Below, piece after piece: positions 15,256 through 23,804 of a stretch of DNA of 64,000 nt. Every line of letters begins with the position of its first letter. Positions within the stretch are counted from its first letter, which is position 1. A program made the translations under genes and the position numbers. The DNA comes from Allofranklinella schreckenbergeri (GTDB lineage: Bacteria; Pseudomonadota; Gammaproteobacteria; Burkholderiales; Burkholderiaceae_C), in contig NZ_RDQM01000005.1 of assembly GCF_003703475.1 (NCBI RefSeq), positions 124,001-188,000 of the forward strand, written 5' to 3'. Under the pieces are notes generated by a model. That model saw only the letters and a program-made list of their open reading frames with translations, was not told where the DNA came from and ran no database searches.

Positions 15256-16029
15256 TCAGCGCATCGCCGCCATGCGCTGCTCGATCACGCGGGCGCGCTG
15301 CTGCACGTAGCGGCCGCCGCCACGCCCGCTCGGTTGTGCGCTGGGTTGCCCACGCAGTTGCCCGCTGAGTTGCCGCCCCAACGCACGCGGCTGGGGCAGC
15401 AGCACGGCCAGTTGCGCGGCCTGGCGCGCACTCAGGCGCTGGGCGGGAATGGCGAAGTAGTGCTGCGCCGCTGCTTCGATGCCGTAGAGCGCATCGCCCC
15501 ATTCGACGTGGTTGAGGTAGAGGTCCAGGATGCGGGGCTTGTCCAGCGCCGCCTCCAGCATCCAGGTCAGCGCCAGCTCCTGGCCTTTGCGCAGCAGGTT
15601 GCGCTCGCGGCTGAGGTAGAGGTTTTTCGCCAGTTGCTGGGTGATGGTGGAGCCGCCGCGCACGCGCCCGCCCGCCTCACCCTCGCGCCAGGCGCGCTGC
15701 ACGGCTGGCCAGTCCACGCCGCTGTGGGTGAAGAAGTGGTTGTCCTCCGAAGCGATGACGGCCTTGCGGGCGTGATCGGCAATCTGCGCGCTGGCAACGG
15801 GCTGGTGCCGCCATACGGGCATGGACGCGGCATCGGCAGCCGTCGCCGAGGCAGCCTGGCGCAGCTTCTCCCACACCGCGCTGCGCTGGAAGCTGGTCGA
15901 AGGCGGCTGCCACAGCCGCAGCGAGAAGATGGAGAGCAAAAACACGATTTGCAGGCTCAGCCCGCACAACAGCAGCAACGCCAGCCAACGCCCCAGCCAG
16001 CGCAGCGCGGTGTGCATCATCTCCCCCAT
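15256..16029 (-). CDS. mtgA: Monofunctional biosynthetic peptidoglycan transglycosylase
   Basis: The 257-residue protein polymerises glycan strands from lipid II at the inner membrane. It has one N-terminal membrane anchor (WLALLLLCGLSLQIVFLLSI) and a family 51 glycosyltransferase domain. The catalytic glutamate is in VIASEDNHFFTHSGVDW, and the second motif is GGSTITQQLAKNLYLS, followed by RKGQELALTWMLE. The C-terminal part ends in a low-complexity Gly/Gln/Ser stretch. I chose ATG 16029, with AAGG ten bases upstream; a GTG at 16053 and ATGs at 16020 and 16017 are alternatives. It follows aroE closely and was probably co-transcribed with it. Confidence 0.92.
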   Translation of the reverse strand: MGEMMHTALRWLGRWLALLLLCGLSLQIVFLLSIFSLRLWQPPSTSFQRSAVWEKLRQAASATAADAASMPVWRHQPVASAQIADHARKAVIASEDNHFFTHSGVDWPAVQRAWREGEAGGRVRGGSTITQQLAKNLYLSRERNLLRKGQELALTWMLEAALDKPRILDLYLNHVEWGDALYGIEAAAQHYFAIPAQRLSARQAAQLAVLLPQPRALGRQLSGQLRGQPSAQPSGRGGGRYVQQRARVIEQRMAAMR

Positions 16030-16061
16030 GGCGGCCAAACCTTGTGCGCCCACAGCCGCAC

Positions 16062-16973
16062 TTACGCCAGCTCGCGGCGCAAGCGCTCCAGCACGGCGGC
16101 GCTGTCGGGGCGCACGCCGCGCCAGATGGCAAAGGCTTCGGCCGCTTGCTCGACCAGCATGCCCAGCCCGTCGCGCACGCGCACGGTCTTGCCGGCGGCC
16201 TGCATTTGGGCGCGCACTTCATCCAGAAAAGCAGCGGCGGCAGCGCCGTACATCATGTCGTAGGCCAGCGCGCCATCGGCCAGCAGCGCGCCTAGGCGGG
16301 CGATGGGCAGGCGCTGGCCTTGCAGGCTGCTGGCGGTGGCGTTGATGAGCACGTCGATAGCGGGCGCTGTGCCTGCGCCAGCCGGGGCGGCCAGGGCGGC
16401 ATCCACCGCATCCAGCGCCAGGCTGTGCAGGGCCACGCCGTGTGCAGCGGCAAAGTCTGCGTGGCGCTGCGCCAGAGCCTGGGCTTTGTCTGCGCTGCGG
16501 TTGGCGATGGCGATGGCGGCGGGGCGCTGCTCGATCAGGGGCGCGAGCACACCCGCGGCCGCACCGCCCGCGCCCAGCAGCAGCACATGGCGCTGCGCCA
16601 GGGGCGTGGCGGCGTTGTGGGTGATGTCGCGCACCAGGCCCGCGCCGTCGGTGTTGAAGGCTTGGATCTCGCCACCGGGGTGCAGGGCCAGAGTGTTGGC
16701 CGCTTGCGCCAACGCCACCTGGGCATGGGCGCGGTGGGCGCATTGCGCGGCTTCGTGCTTGAAAGGGACGGTGACGTTGCAGCCTTTGACGCCCTCGGCC
16801 TGCAAGCGCGCCAGCGTGGCGGCAAAGCCATCGAGCGGGCTGAGGCAAGCGCTGTAACGCAGGGCCTGGCCGGTTTGCTCGGCAAACCATTGGTGGATTT
16901 GCGGCGAGCGGCTGTGGGCGATGGGGTTGCCGATGACGACGTAGGCATCGGTCGGGGCGGAAGTGGCTGGCAT
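16062..16973 (-). CDS. aroE: Shikimate dehydrogenase (NADP+)
   Basis: The 303-residue enzyme reduces 3-dehydroshikimate to shikimate in aromatic amino acid synthesis. It shows the substrate-binding segment VIGNPIAHSRSPQIHQWFAE, the catalytic lysine in NVTVPFKHEAA, the FNTDGAGLVRD loop and the nucleotide-binding motif LLGAGGAAAGV. ANRSADKAQAL carries the NADP-selecting residues, and INATASSLQGQ and the C-terminal DGLGMLVEQAAEAF complete the family pattern. Slightly long for AroE (usually about 270-290) because of an Ala/Gly-rich insertion in the middle. It reads into mtgA. Confidence 0.95.
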   Translation of the reverse strand: MPATSAPTDAYVVIGNPIAHSRSPQIHQWFAEQTGQALRYSACLSPLDGFAATLARLQAEGVKGCNVTVPFKHEAAQCAHRAHAQVALAQAANTLALHPGGEIQAFNTDGAGLVRDITHNAATPLAQRHVLLLGAGGAAAGVLAPLIEQRPAAIAIANRSADKAQALAQRHADFAAAHGVALHSLALDAVDAALAAPAGAGTAPAIDVLINATASSLQGQRLPIARLGALLADGALAYDMMYGAAAAAFLDEVRAQMQAAGKTVRVRDGLGMLVEQAAEAFAIWRGVRPDSAAVLERLRRELA

Positions 16974-16997
16974 GGGCGGTTGGGCGTCGCTAAGATG

Positions 16998-17075
16998 ATT
17001 TCAAACCAAAAGTAAACTCAGAGCAATCCATATGTTGCCGTAATAGGCATATTATATTTCCTATTGATTTGAAAT
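16998..17075 (-). repeat. AT-rich intergenic palindrome, family A copy 5
   Basis: The ends ATTTCAAA (16998-17005) and TTTGAAAT (17068-17075) are perfect inverted copies. The core GTTGCCGTAATAGGCA is in reverse orientation. It lies just 3' of the metK terminator and upstream of aroE, both on the minus strand. Confidence 0.8.
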
Positions 17076-17122
17076 AAAAAGCCTTCGGGCCGCGCAAAAG
17101 GGTTTGTGCGGCCCGAAGGGCG
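17076..17122 (-). terminator. Rho-independent terminator of metK
   Basis: Read on the minus strand, CCCTTCGGGCCGC pairs with GCGGCCCGAAGGC and is followed by TTTTTATTT. It lies about 30 bp after the metK stop codon. Confidence 0.88.
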
Positions 17123-17152
17123 GGGCTGTGCAGCCTGGGGGTTAGGGCCTGT

Positions 17153-18340
17153 TCAGTCCTTCAGCCCGGCAGCCGCGCGCAGGGCTGCAGCCCGGTCGGT
17201 GGCCTCCCAGGTGAACTCCGGCTCATCGCGGCCGAAGTGGCCGTAGGCGGCGGTTTTCTCGTAAATGGGGCGGCGCAAGTCCAGCATTTCGATGATGCCG
17301 CGCGGGCGCAGGTCGAAGTGCTCTTGCACGAGCTGGGCGATTTGCTCGTCCGGGATCACGCCCGTGCCTTCGGTGTAGACGGTGACGTTGATGGGCTTGG
17401 CCACGCCGATGGCATAGGAGACTTGGATTTGCGCCTGGCGCGCCAGCCCGGCGGCCACGATGTTCTTGGCCACGTAGCGCGCGGCGTAGGCGGCAGAGCG
17501 ATCCACCTTGGTGGGGTCCTTGCCGCTGAAAGCGCCGCCGCCGTGCGGGCAGGCGCCGCCGTAGGTGTCGACGATGATCTTGCGGCCCGTCAGCCCGCAA
17601 TCGCCCTGCGGCCCGCCGATGACGAAGCGGCCCGTGGGGTTGACCAGGTATTTCGTGTCCTTGAGCCATTCCTTGGGCAGCACGGGCTTGATGATTTCCT
17701 CGATCACGGCCTCGATGAAGCTGTCCTTGAGCTTGGTGGCCGTCTCGCTCTGGTCGGGGCTGTGCTGGGTGGAGAGCACCACGGTGTCGATGCTGTGGGG
17801 CTTGCCGTCCACATAGCGCATGGTCACCTGGCTTTTGGCGTCGGGGCGCAAGAAAGGCAGACGGCCATCGCGGCGCAACTGGCTTTGGCGCTCGACCAGG
17901 CGGTGCGCGTAGTAGATGGGCGCGGGCATCAGCTCGGGCGTTTCGTCGCAGGCGTAGCCAAACATCAGGCCCTGGTCGCCCGCGCCGATGTTGAGTTCGT
18001 CGTCGCTGGCCTTGTCCACGCCCTGGGCGATTTCCTGGCTTTGCTTGTCGTAGGCCACCAGCACGGCGCAGCCTTTGTGGTCGATGCCGTACTCGGTGTT
18101 GTCGTAGCCGATGCGCTTGATGGTGTCGCGCGCGATCTGGATGTAATCGACGCTGGCGCCGGAGGTGATTTCACCGGCGAGCACCACCAGGCCGGTGTTG
18201 GTCAGCGTCTCGGCGGCCACGCGGCTCAGGGGGTCTTGCGCGAGCAGCGCATCTAAAATGGCGTCCGAAATCTGGTCGGCCACCTTGTCGGGATGGCCTT
18301 CGGAGACCGATTCCGACGTAAACAGAAAATCATTAGCCAT
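17153..18340 (-). CDS. metK: S-adenosylmethionine synthetase
   Basis: The 395-residue enzyme joins methionine and ATP to make S-adenosylmethionine. Diagnostic segments are [20 protein letters not shown] at the N-terminus, [51 protein letters not shown] and the C-terminal RDEPEFTWE. Length is normal. A very good ribosome-binding site, AAGGAG, precedes ATG 18340. The gene stands alone with its own terminator. The 180-bp leader shared with the divergent acyltransferase genes has no riboswitch I can recognise. It completes the methionine cycle with metH at 25-28 kb. Confidence 0.98.
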   Translation of the reverse strand: MANDFLFTSESVSEGHPDKVADQISDAILDALLAQDPLSRVAAETLTNTGLVVLAGEITSGASVDYIQIARDTIKRIGYDNTEYGIDHKGCAVLVAYDKQSQEIAQGVDKASDDELNIGAGDQGLMFGYACDETPELMPAPIYYAHRLVERQSQLRRDGRLPFLRPDAKSQVTMRYVDGKPHSIDTVVLSTQHSPDQSETATKLKDSFIEAVIEEIIKPVLPKEWLKDTKYLVNPTGRFVIGGPQGDCGLTGRKIIVDTYGGACPHGGGAFSGKDPTKVDRSAAYAARYVAKNIVAAGLARQAQIQVSYAIGVAKPINVTVYTEGTGVIPDEQIAQLVQEHFDLRPRGIIEMLDLRRPIYEKTAAYGHFGRDEPEFTWEATDRAAALRAAAGLKD

Positions 18341-18522
18341 AAAAAAAGCTCCTTCTCAAGAAGTTAAGGGTCACTGGCGTTGCCTGCTGCCTTATCTCGA
18401 TGAAGAAGAAGCTCTGGCGAACGCTTTAGCAGCATTTGTCTGGAGCATTGCGCCCCGCCGCCCTGCAAGTTGCCCGTTAACTCGGCGGCTAAAGCGGCCG
18501 ATTCTAATCCTCCCCCTTCTTC
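18341..18522. other. Divergent intergenic region between metK and the first lpxL-type gene
   Basis: The 182 bp must carry promoters for both directions. The sequence next to metK has a strong ribosome-binding site. I looked for a SAM or SAH riboswitch fold and did not find convincing conserved blocks. No repeat of either family is present. Confidence 0.5.
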
Positions 18523-19434
18523 ATGACCTTCCTTTTGCGCCTGTTCTCCCTGCTGCCCATGCGGCTGTTGCAGCTTTTGGGCTGGGCGCTGGGCTGGCTG
18601 GTATTTGCCGCCTCGCCCACCTGGCGGCGGCGCTTTGTCGCCAACGCCGCCCAGGCGGGCTACCGCTTTGCACAGGTGCGCGCCGCCGTCGGCCATGCCG
18701 GGCGCATGGTGGCGGAGCTGCCCAAGCTCTGGTGCGGCCCGCCCGTGCCCGTGGCGCTGGGGCCTGCCGAGCGCGCGTTGCTCGATCGCATCCGGGCCAG
18801 CGGGCGCGGCGTGCTGTTCATGACGCCGCACATGGGCTGCTTTGAACTGTCCTCGCAAACCGTGGCGCAGTACCTGCAATTGGGCGGGGGCAAGGGTGAG
18901 GGGGAGAGTGACAGGCGCGGGCCGATGGTGGTGCTCTACCGCCCCGCCCGCCAGGCCGCGCTGGCGCGGCTGCTGCAAACGGCGCGCAACCGCCACGGCC
19001 AAGTCGCCGTGCCCACCGACATGGGCGGCGTGCGCGCCATGCTCAAAGCCCTGCGCAAAGGCGGCGCCGTCGGCCTGCTGCCCGATCAGGTGCCGCCCTG
19101 GGGCATGGGCGAATGGGCGCCTTTTCTGGGCAAGCCCGCCTACACCATGACGATTGCCGCGCGGCTGATTGCGCAAACCCGCCCGCTCATCGTCATGGCC
19201 CGCTGCGAGCGCCTGGGGCTGTGGCAAGGCGGCTACCGCCTGGTGCTGCAAGAGCTGGCGCTGGATGCGCGCAGCGACCCGAGCGCCCTGGTGCGCCAGA
19301 TCAACGAAGCCGTGCAGCAGCAAATCCACGCCTGCCCGCAGCAATACATGTGGGGCTATGCGCGCTACAAAGTACCGCGCGGCATGCCCGCCGATCAGCC
19401 CCACCCGCAGCGGCTGGAGGAGTTGCAGCCATGA
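18523..19434 (+). CDS. Lipid A biosynthesis acyltransferase, LpxL/HtrB type (first of two)
   Basis: The 303-residue inner-membrane enzyme adds a secondary acyl chain to lipid A. It has an N-terminal hydrophobic segment (RLLQLLGWALGWLVFAASP), the catalytic HX4E motif in FMTPHMGCFELSS, and GGAVGLLPDQVPPWG with the later AYTMTIAARL typical of the family. The C-terminal CPQQYMWGYARYKVPRG is also characteristic. It overlaps the next gene by an ATGA junction, so the two paralogues are translated together. Which acyl position each modifies cannot be read from the sequence. Confidence 0.92.
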   Translation: MTFLLRLFSLLPMRLLQLLGWALGWLVFAASPTWRRRFVANAAQAGYRFAQVRAAVGHAGRMVAELPKLWCGPPVPVALGPAERALLDRIRASGRGVLFMTPHMGCFELSSQTVAQYLQLGGGKGEGESDRRGPMVVLYRPARQAALARLLQTARNRHGQVAVPTDMGGVRAMLKALRKGGAVGLLPDQVPPWGMGEWAPFLGKPAYTMTIAARLIAQTRPLIVMARCERLGLWQGGYRLVLQELALDARSDPSALVRQINEAVQQQIHACPQQYMWGYARYKVPRGMPADQPHPQRLEELQP

Positions 19435-20369
19435 GCGCCGCGCCGTCACCCAACGCACCGCCCGCCGCACCACCCCCGCCACCGCCGCCGCGCCTGGGCC
19501 AGCGTCTGGGCGGCTGGGCCACCATCGGCCTGATGCGCCTGCTGGCCTGCCTGCCGCTGCCGCTGCTGCGCGCGCTGGGCTGGGCGCTGGGGCAGGTGCT
19601 TTACATGCTGGCACGCCCGCGCCGGCGCGTCACCCTCATCAACCTGCGCCTGTGCTTCCCCGAAGAAAGCGAGGCCCAGCGCCGCCGCTGGGCGCGCGCC
19701 TCGTTTGTGTACTTTTGCCAGACCTGGCTCGATCGCAGTTGGCTGTGGCTGGCCGCGCCGGACAAAATCCGCCAGCGCGTGCGCGTGCGCGGCATTGAGC
19801 ACATGCGCGCGCCCGGCCCCGTCATCCTGCTGGCGCCGCATTTCTACGGGCTGGATGCCGCAGGCGTGGCGATGGCGCTGGAGAACACGCGCACCGCCGT
19901 GAGCATTTACACCACCCAGCCCAACCCGGTGCTCAACGCCTGGATCAAGCAGCGGCGCGCGCGCTTTGGCCGCGTGCTGCTGTTCAACCGCGCCCAGGGG
20001 CTGCGCCCCGTCATCAAGGCGCTGCGCGAAGGCGGGGCGCTGTTTTTGCTGCCGGACATGAATTTCGGCCCGCGCGAATCGATCTTCGTGCCGTTTTTCG
20101 GCGTGCCTGCGGCCACCGTGGCCTCGCTGCCGCGCTTTGCCAGCATGGGCGGCGCGCGCGTGCTGCCGCTGCTCTCGCGCGTCACGCCCCAGGGCTACGA
20201 CATCGAGCTGCTGCCCGCCTGGGGCGACTTTCCCAGCGGCGACGATGTGGCCGATACCGTGCGCATGAACCGGGAGGTCGAAGCCTGGATTCGCACCATG
20301 CCAGCGCAGTATTTCTGGGTGCACAAACGCTTCAAAACCCGCCCGCCGGGCGAGCCGCCGGTGTATTGA
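19431..20369 (+). CDS. Lipid A biosynthesis acyltransferase, LpxL/LpxM type (second of two)
   Basis: The true start is ATG 19431, overlapping the previous stop (ATGA), which gives 312 residues; a run of prolines follows the start. The membrane segment MRLLACLPLPLLRALGWALG precedes RRRVTLINLRLCFPEES. The catalytic HX4D-type motif lies in LLAPHFYGLDAAG, where aspartate replaces the glutamate of the first paralogue. ALFLLPDMNFGPRESIFVPF and the terminal YFWVHKRFKTRPPGE match the family. The pair should make the two late acylations of lipid A. Confidence 0.92.
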   Translation: MSAAPSPNAPPAAPPPPPPPRLGQRLGGWATIGLMRLLACLPLPLLRALGWALGQVLYMLARPRRRVTLINLRLCFPEESEAQRRRWARASFVYFCQTWLDRSWLWLAAPDKIRQRVRVRGIEHMRAPGPVILLAPHFYGLDAAGVAMALENTRTAVSIYTTQPNPVLNAWIKQRRARFGRVLLFNRAQGLRPVIKALREGGALFLLPDMNFGPRESIFVPFFGVPAATVASLPRFASMGGARVLPLLSRVTPQGYDIELLPAWGDFPSGDDVADTVRMNREVEAWIRTMPAQYFWVHKRFKTRPPGEPPVY

Positions 20370-20374
20370 TGGGT

Positions 20375-20537
20375 TTTATTTCCATTTCAAAGGAAATAAA
20401 ATCACCCAGTTTCGACTTGATGGTCATCAAGTGATATTTCGCTTGATTGGATTCCCGAAAATATCCAATCAAAGGAAACAAGACCTTTTGATGAATATGC
20501 CGAAATAGGGCAATTTTTTTGCCTTTGATTGAAATAA
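20375..20537. repeat. Compound family A repeat: two AT-rich palindromes side by side (copies 6a and 6b)
   Basis: The first part (about 20375-20450) has TTTCAAAGGAAATAAAAT and the core CCCAGTTTCGACTTGATGG. The second (20465-20537) has CCAATCAAAGGAAAC at the left, the reversed core ATGCCGAAATAGGGCA and GCCTTTGATTGAAAT at the right. The two cores are in opposite orientation. The whole fills the gap between the convergent acyltransferase and recJ genes. Confidence 0.78.
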
Positions 20538-20558
20538 CCTCGACCTCCAAACAGGCGC

Positions 20559-22298
20559 TCATGCCCCTGCAACGGCTTGGCCACGCTGCGGCTGCGCCAT
20601 CGCCTCGATGAGAAAACGCAGGCGCTTGCGGCCCATCCAGGTGTCGGTCTCCAGCCGGTAGGCCAGATGGGCCTGCGCGGGCAGGCGCTCGGTGCGGCCG
20701 AACCAGATGCCTTCGACCACCTGGCCCTGGTGCAGCAGTTGCAGGCTCAGGTGCTTGCCCGCCACCACGCGTTGCTCCAGCACGTGCAGCGGCTCCATGA
20801 ACAGCGGCGCGGCAAAGCCCTGGCCCCAGACTTGGCTTTGCAGGGCGTCGGCCGTCTCCACATTGCGGTAGTGCGCGGGCAGCGGGCCATCGACCCAGGT
20901 GGCGCCGGTCAGCGCCGCTTCGTCCAGCCATTCTTCGGCGATGGTTTGCAGGGCGCTCTGGAAGGTCTCCAGATGCTCGGCGCGCAGGGTGCAGCCTGCG
21001 GCCATGGCATGGCCGCCGAATTTCTCCAGCACCTGGGGGTGGCGTTTGGCGAGCAAATCCAGCGCATCGCGCAGGTGAAAGCCGGCGATGGAGCGCCCCG
21101 AGCCTTTGAGCAGCCCGCCGCCATCCTGCGCGGCGCTGGGCGCAAAGACGAAGGTGGGGCGATGAAATTGCTCCTTGATGCGCGCGGCGACGATGCCCAC
21201 CACGCCTTCATGAAAACCGCCATCGGCCACGGTGATGGCGGCGGGCATGCGGGTGTTGCGCGCCAGGCGTTGCAGCACGCTGCCGATGGCCACTTGCTTC
21301 ATGTCGCTTTCCAGGCTGCGGCGCTGGCGGTTGATGTCATCGAGAATCTGGGCCAGCTCCTCGGCGCGGGCGGGGTCGTCGGTGAGCAGGCACTCGATGC
21401 CCAGCGTCATGTCCGTCAGGCGCCCGGCGGCGTTCAGGCGCGGCGCCAGCGCAAAGGCCAGATCGCCCGCGTGGGCATGGGCGGCGTTGCGGCGGCTGAG
21501 CTCAAACAGCGCGCGCATGCCCGGCGGCATGTGGCCCGCGCGCATGCGCGCCAGACCTTGGCTGGCCAGCAGGCGGTTGTTGGCGTCCAGCGGCACGACG
21601 TCGGCCACGGTGCCCAGCGCCACCAGCGGCAGCAGGGCATCGAGCCGGGGCTGGCTGCGCGCATCGAACGCGCCGCGCGCGCGCAGCAGGCCGCGCAGGG
21701 CGAGCAAGACGTAAAACATCACGCCCACACCGGCGAGGTTTTTGCTGGCAAAGGCGCAGCCAGGCTGGTTGGGGTTGACCAGCGCGTCGGCCTCGGGCAG
21801 GGCGGCGGCGGGCAGGTGGTGGTCGGTCACCAGCACTTGCATGCCCAGCGCGCGCGCGTGGGCCACGCCGTCCAGGCTGGCGATGCCGTTGTCCACCGTC
21901 ACCAGAAGCTGGCCGCCCAGGGCGTGCACGCGCTCGGCCAGGCGCGGGGTGAGGCCGTAGCCATCTTCGATGCGGTTGGGCACGAGGTAGTCCACCTGCG
22001 CCGCGCCCAGCATGCGCAGGCCGCGCAGGGCGACCGTGCAGGCGGTGGCGCCGTCGCAGTCGTAATCGGCCACGACGACGATGCGCCGCTGCTGCGCGAT
22101 GGCGTCGGCCAGCAAGGCGGCGGCGGCATCAATGCCTTTGAGCGGCGCAGGCGGCAGCAGGGCTTGCAGGCGCTGGTCGAGTTCTTCAGCGCTGACGACG
22201 CCGCGCGCGGCAAACAATTGCGCCAGCAAAGGGTGCGTGCCCGCTTGTTGCAAGGTGTGCACGGCTTGGGCAGGAATGGGGCGGGGCAGAAAACGCAT
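20559..22298 (-). CDS. recJ: Single-stranded-DNA-specific 5'-3' exonuclease RecJ
   Basis: The 579-residue nuclease acts in recombination and mismatch repair. It carries the DHH-family motifs: DYDCDGATA (motif I), VTVDNGIAS, VTDHHLP (the DHH triad) and ALGTVADVVPL, followed by the DHHA1 block GLLKGSGRSIAGFHLRDAL with KFGGHAMAAGC. The C-terminal OB-like part ends near GRTERLPAQAHLAYRLE. I use ATG 22298; the longer frame to 22364 adds a non-conserved stretch. The gene follows an RpfE-like gene on the same strand, as in other beta- and gammaproteobacteria. Confidence 0.95.
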   Translation of the reverse strand: MRFLPRPIPAQAVHTLQQAGTHPLLAQLFAARGVVSAEELDQRLQALLPPAPLKGIDAAAALLADAIAQQRRIVVVADYDCDGATACTVALRGLRMLGAAQVDYLVPNRIEDGYGLTPRLAERVHALGGQLLVTVDNGIASLDGVAHARALGMQVLVTDHHLPAAALPEADALVNPNQPGCAFASKNLAGVGVMFYVLLALRGLLRARGAFDARSQPRLDALLPLVALGTVADVVPLDANNRLLASQGLARMRAGHMPPGMRALFELSRRNAAHAHAGDLAFALAPRLNAAGRLTDMTLGIECLLTDDPARAEELAQILDDINRQRRSLESDMKQVAIGSVLQRLARNTRMPAAITVADGGFHEGVVGIVAARIKEQFHRPTFVFAPSAAQDGGGLLKGSGRSIAGFHLRDALDLLAKRHPQVLEKFGGHAMAAGCTLRAEHLETFQSALQTIAEEWLDEAALTGATWVDGPLPAHYRNVETADALQSQVWGQGFAAPLFMEPLHVLEQRVVAGKHLSLQLLHQGQVVEGIWFGRTERLPAQAHLAYRLETDTWMGRKRLRFLIEAMAQPQRGQAVAGA

Positions 22299-22360
22299 GA
22301 AATACCACAGGCCAAGGCAAGGCGGGAGGGCTGAGACAGGCAGCCAATCCGCACCATCTA

Positions 22361-22444
22361 CCAATCAAAGAGCATTTTTTCAATTTGAAAAATAAATAGG
22401 GGATTGCCATAACAAACCCATCCCATTTTCCTTTGTTTTGTAAA
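22361..22444 (-). repeat. AT-rich intergenic palindrome, family A copy 7
   Basis: It begins CCAATCAAAGAGC, has the reversed core GGATTGCCATAACAAACCC and ends CCTTTGTTTTGTAAAA. It lies between the rpfE-like and recJ genes, 2 bp after the former's stop codon on the minus strand. Confidence 0.78.
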
Positions 22445-22446
22445 AT

Positions 22447-23496
22447 TCAAAGCTGCGCCAGCAGCGCCGTGACGGGATCGGCCCCGCTGCGCCAGGGCGG
22501 CCATTGCTGCCAGCGCCGGGCCAGGCGGGCGAGCCAGCCGCTGCGCGCGGGGGCCAGCGCCACGGCGTGCTGCGGGCCAGCCAGGATCAGCTCGCAGGGC
22601 TGGCCGCTTTGCACCTGGCGCAGCAGCTCGGCCAGCACGCAGGCATCCAGCGCCTGCCACTCCTGCGCCCAGCCGTAGAAGTCGCCTTGCAGCGCGGGGG
22701 CGCGCAGCGCGGCATGGGTATGCAGGCGCTCCAGCCGCGCCACGGCGTGCGCCGCATCGGCCGGGGCATGGCCCGCGCCTGAAAACCACAGCGCGTTGAT
22801 GGGCAGCAGGCCCTGGGCGGCGCGCGCGTCGTTGACGGGGTGATCGTGCAACAGCATTTGCGCCTCGGCCTGCGCGCGTTGCAGCAAGCGCGTGTGCGCC
22901 AGCGCGGGGGTGTAGAGCCGCACGTCCTGCCGCGCCACACGGTCGATGGAGGGCAGGGCCAGCCCGCGCAACCACGGCGCCTGCGCCAGCCAACTGCCCG
23001 CCGGGCCGGGGTGCAGGCTCAGGCCGTCTTCGGCCCAGAGGGTTTGCAGGCTGTGGCGCAAGGCCTCCAACTGCTCGGGCGGCAGGGGTGAGAGGGCGGG
23101 ATCGACCAAGGTGATGCTGTCGGTGGCGATGTGCACATGGCAGGGCGTGACCTGCGCCCAGCCATCGCCCGCCTGCACGCCATGGCCGTGCTGCGCGGCC
23201 AGCAATGCGGCCAGGGCGGGCGGGCTCTCCGCGTTGGCGTTGGCGTTGGCGGCCTCCTCCGCAGCAGGAGAGTCTGTCAACGCCGCCTGCACCCAGGCGC
23301 GCTCGTGCGCAGCCAGGCCATCGTCGCCCTCGGCCCATTCGCCCGCCGCCGCGCCACGCAGCCAACGCACGGGTTGCAGCAGGGGCAGCAGCGCCTGCAA
23401 ATGCGGGGTGTGCAAGCGCTCGCCCGTGGCCTGGAAAAAGTCCCGCATGCCATCTATGGCGGCAAAGGGCAGGATGTGGATGGGAGCAGTGGGCAT
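22447..23496 (-). CDS. RpfE-like / phosphoglycerate-mutase-like conserved protein next to recJ
   Basis: I take ATG 23496 as the start, giving 349 residues; the longer frame to 23946 runs through two repeat elements. The protein has CHVHIATDSITLVDP in the middle, later RLYTPALAHTRLLQRAQAEAQ and HDHPVNDARAAQGLLPINALWFSGAG. This matches the conserved family found beside recJ in Xanthomonas (RpfE) and many Burkholderiales, sometimes annotated as a phosphoglycerate mutase. The catalytic chemistry has not been established to my knowledge. A low-complexity Ala/Asn stretch lies near residue 85. Cytoplasmic. Probably the first gene of an operon with recJ, although a family A repeat separates them. Confidence 0.7.
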   Translation of the reverse strand: MPTAPIHILPFAAIDGMRDFFQATGERLHTPHLQALLPLLQPVRWLRGAAAGEWAEGDDGLAAHERAWVQAALTDSPAAEEAANANANAESPPALAALLAAQHGHGVQAGDGWAQVTPCHVHIATDSITLVDPALSPLPPEQLEALRHSLQTLWAEDGLSLHPGPAGSWLAQAPWLRGLALPSIDRVARQDVRLYTPALAHTRLLQRAQAEAQMLLHDHPVNDARAAQGLLPINALWFSGAGHAPADAAHAVARLERLHTHAALRAPALQGDFYGWAQEWQALDACVLAELLRQVQSGQPCELILAGPQHAVALAPARSGWLARLARRWQQWPPWRSGADPVTALLAQL

Positions 23497-23528
23497 AGGC
23501 GGGTGGGCGGCACGAAAGGCGGGCGATT

Positions 23529-23804
23529 CTAGAGCGTGTGATGCACTTTTCGCCCCCCGCGAGAGCGCCCCGGCGTGTGCAGTGCAAGGCGCCGTCCCCG
23601 CCGCAGCCTGGCTGCGCTGCAAGGGGACGGCAACGCCGCAATGCGCATGCCGGGGCGCTTCTGCCTTCGGGCTGGCCCCAAAACCATGCACTCGCTGCGT
23701 TGGCCCGCTTACCAAGGCAGCCAGCCTTGGCGGCGCGCGCCGCCTTGCGATTACACGGTTTTGGGGCCAGCGCGGGGGAGCGCAAAGTGCATCACACGCT
23801 CTAG
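23529..23804. repeat. 276-bp palindrome-rich element with perfect 21-bp terminal inverted repeats (family B, long form)
   Basis: The outer arms at 23529-23549 and 23784-23804 are perfect inverted copies (CTAGAGCGTGTGATGCACTT plus one base). A second perfect 15-bp inverted pair, GCTGGCCCCAAAACC at 23671-23685 and 23757-23771, is nested inside. The segment 23711-23750 holds further short palindromes (CCAAGG/CCTTGG, GGCGGCGCGCGCCGCC). No open frame of meaning is seen. It resembles a non-autonomous mobile element (MITE-like), or a large structured RNA. Confidence 0.85.

Noticed and set aside
18341-18522. SAM or SAH riboswitch upstream of metK
   Set aside because: No conserved blocks of those riboswitch classes could be matched by eye.
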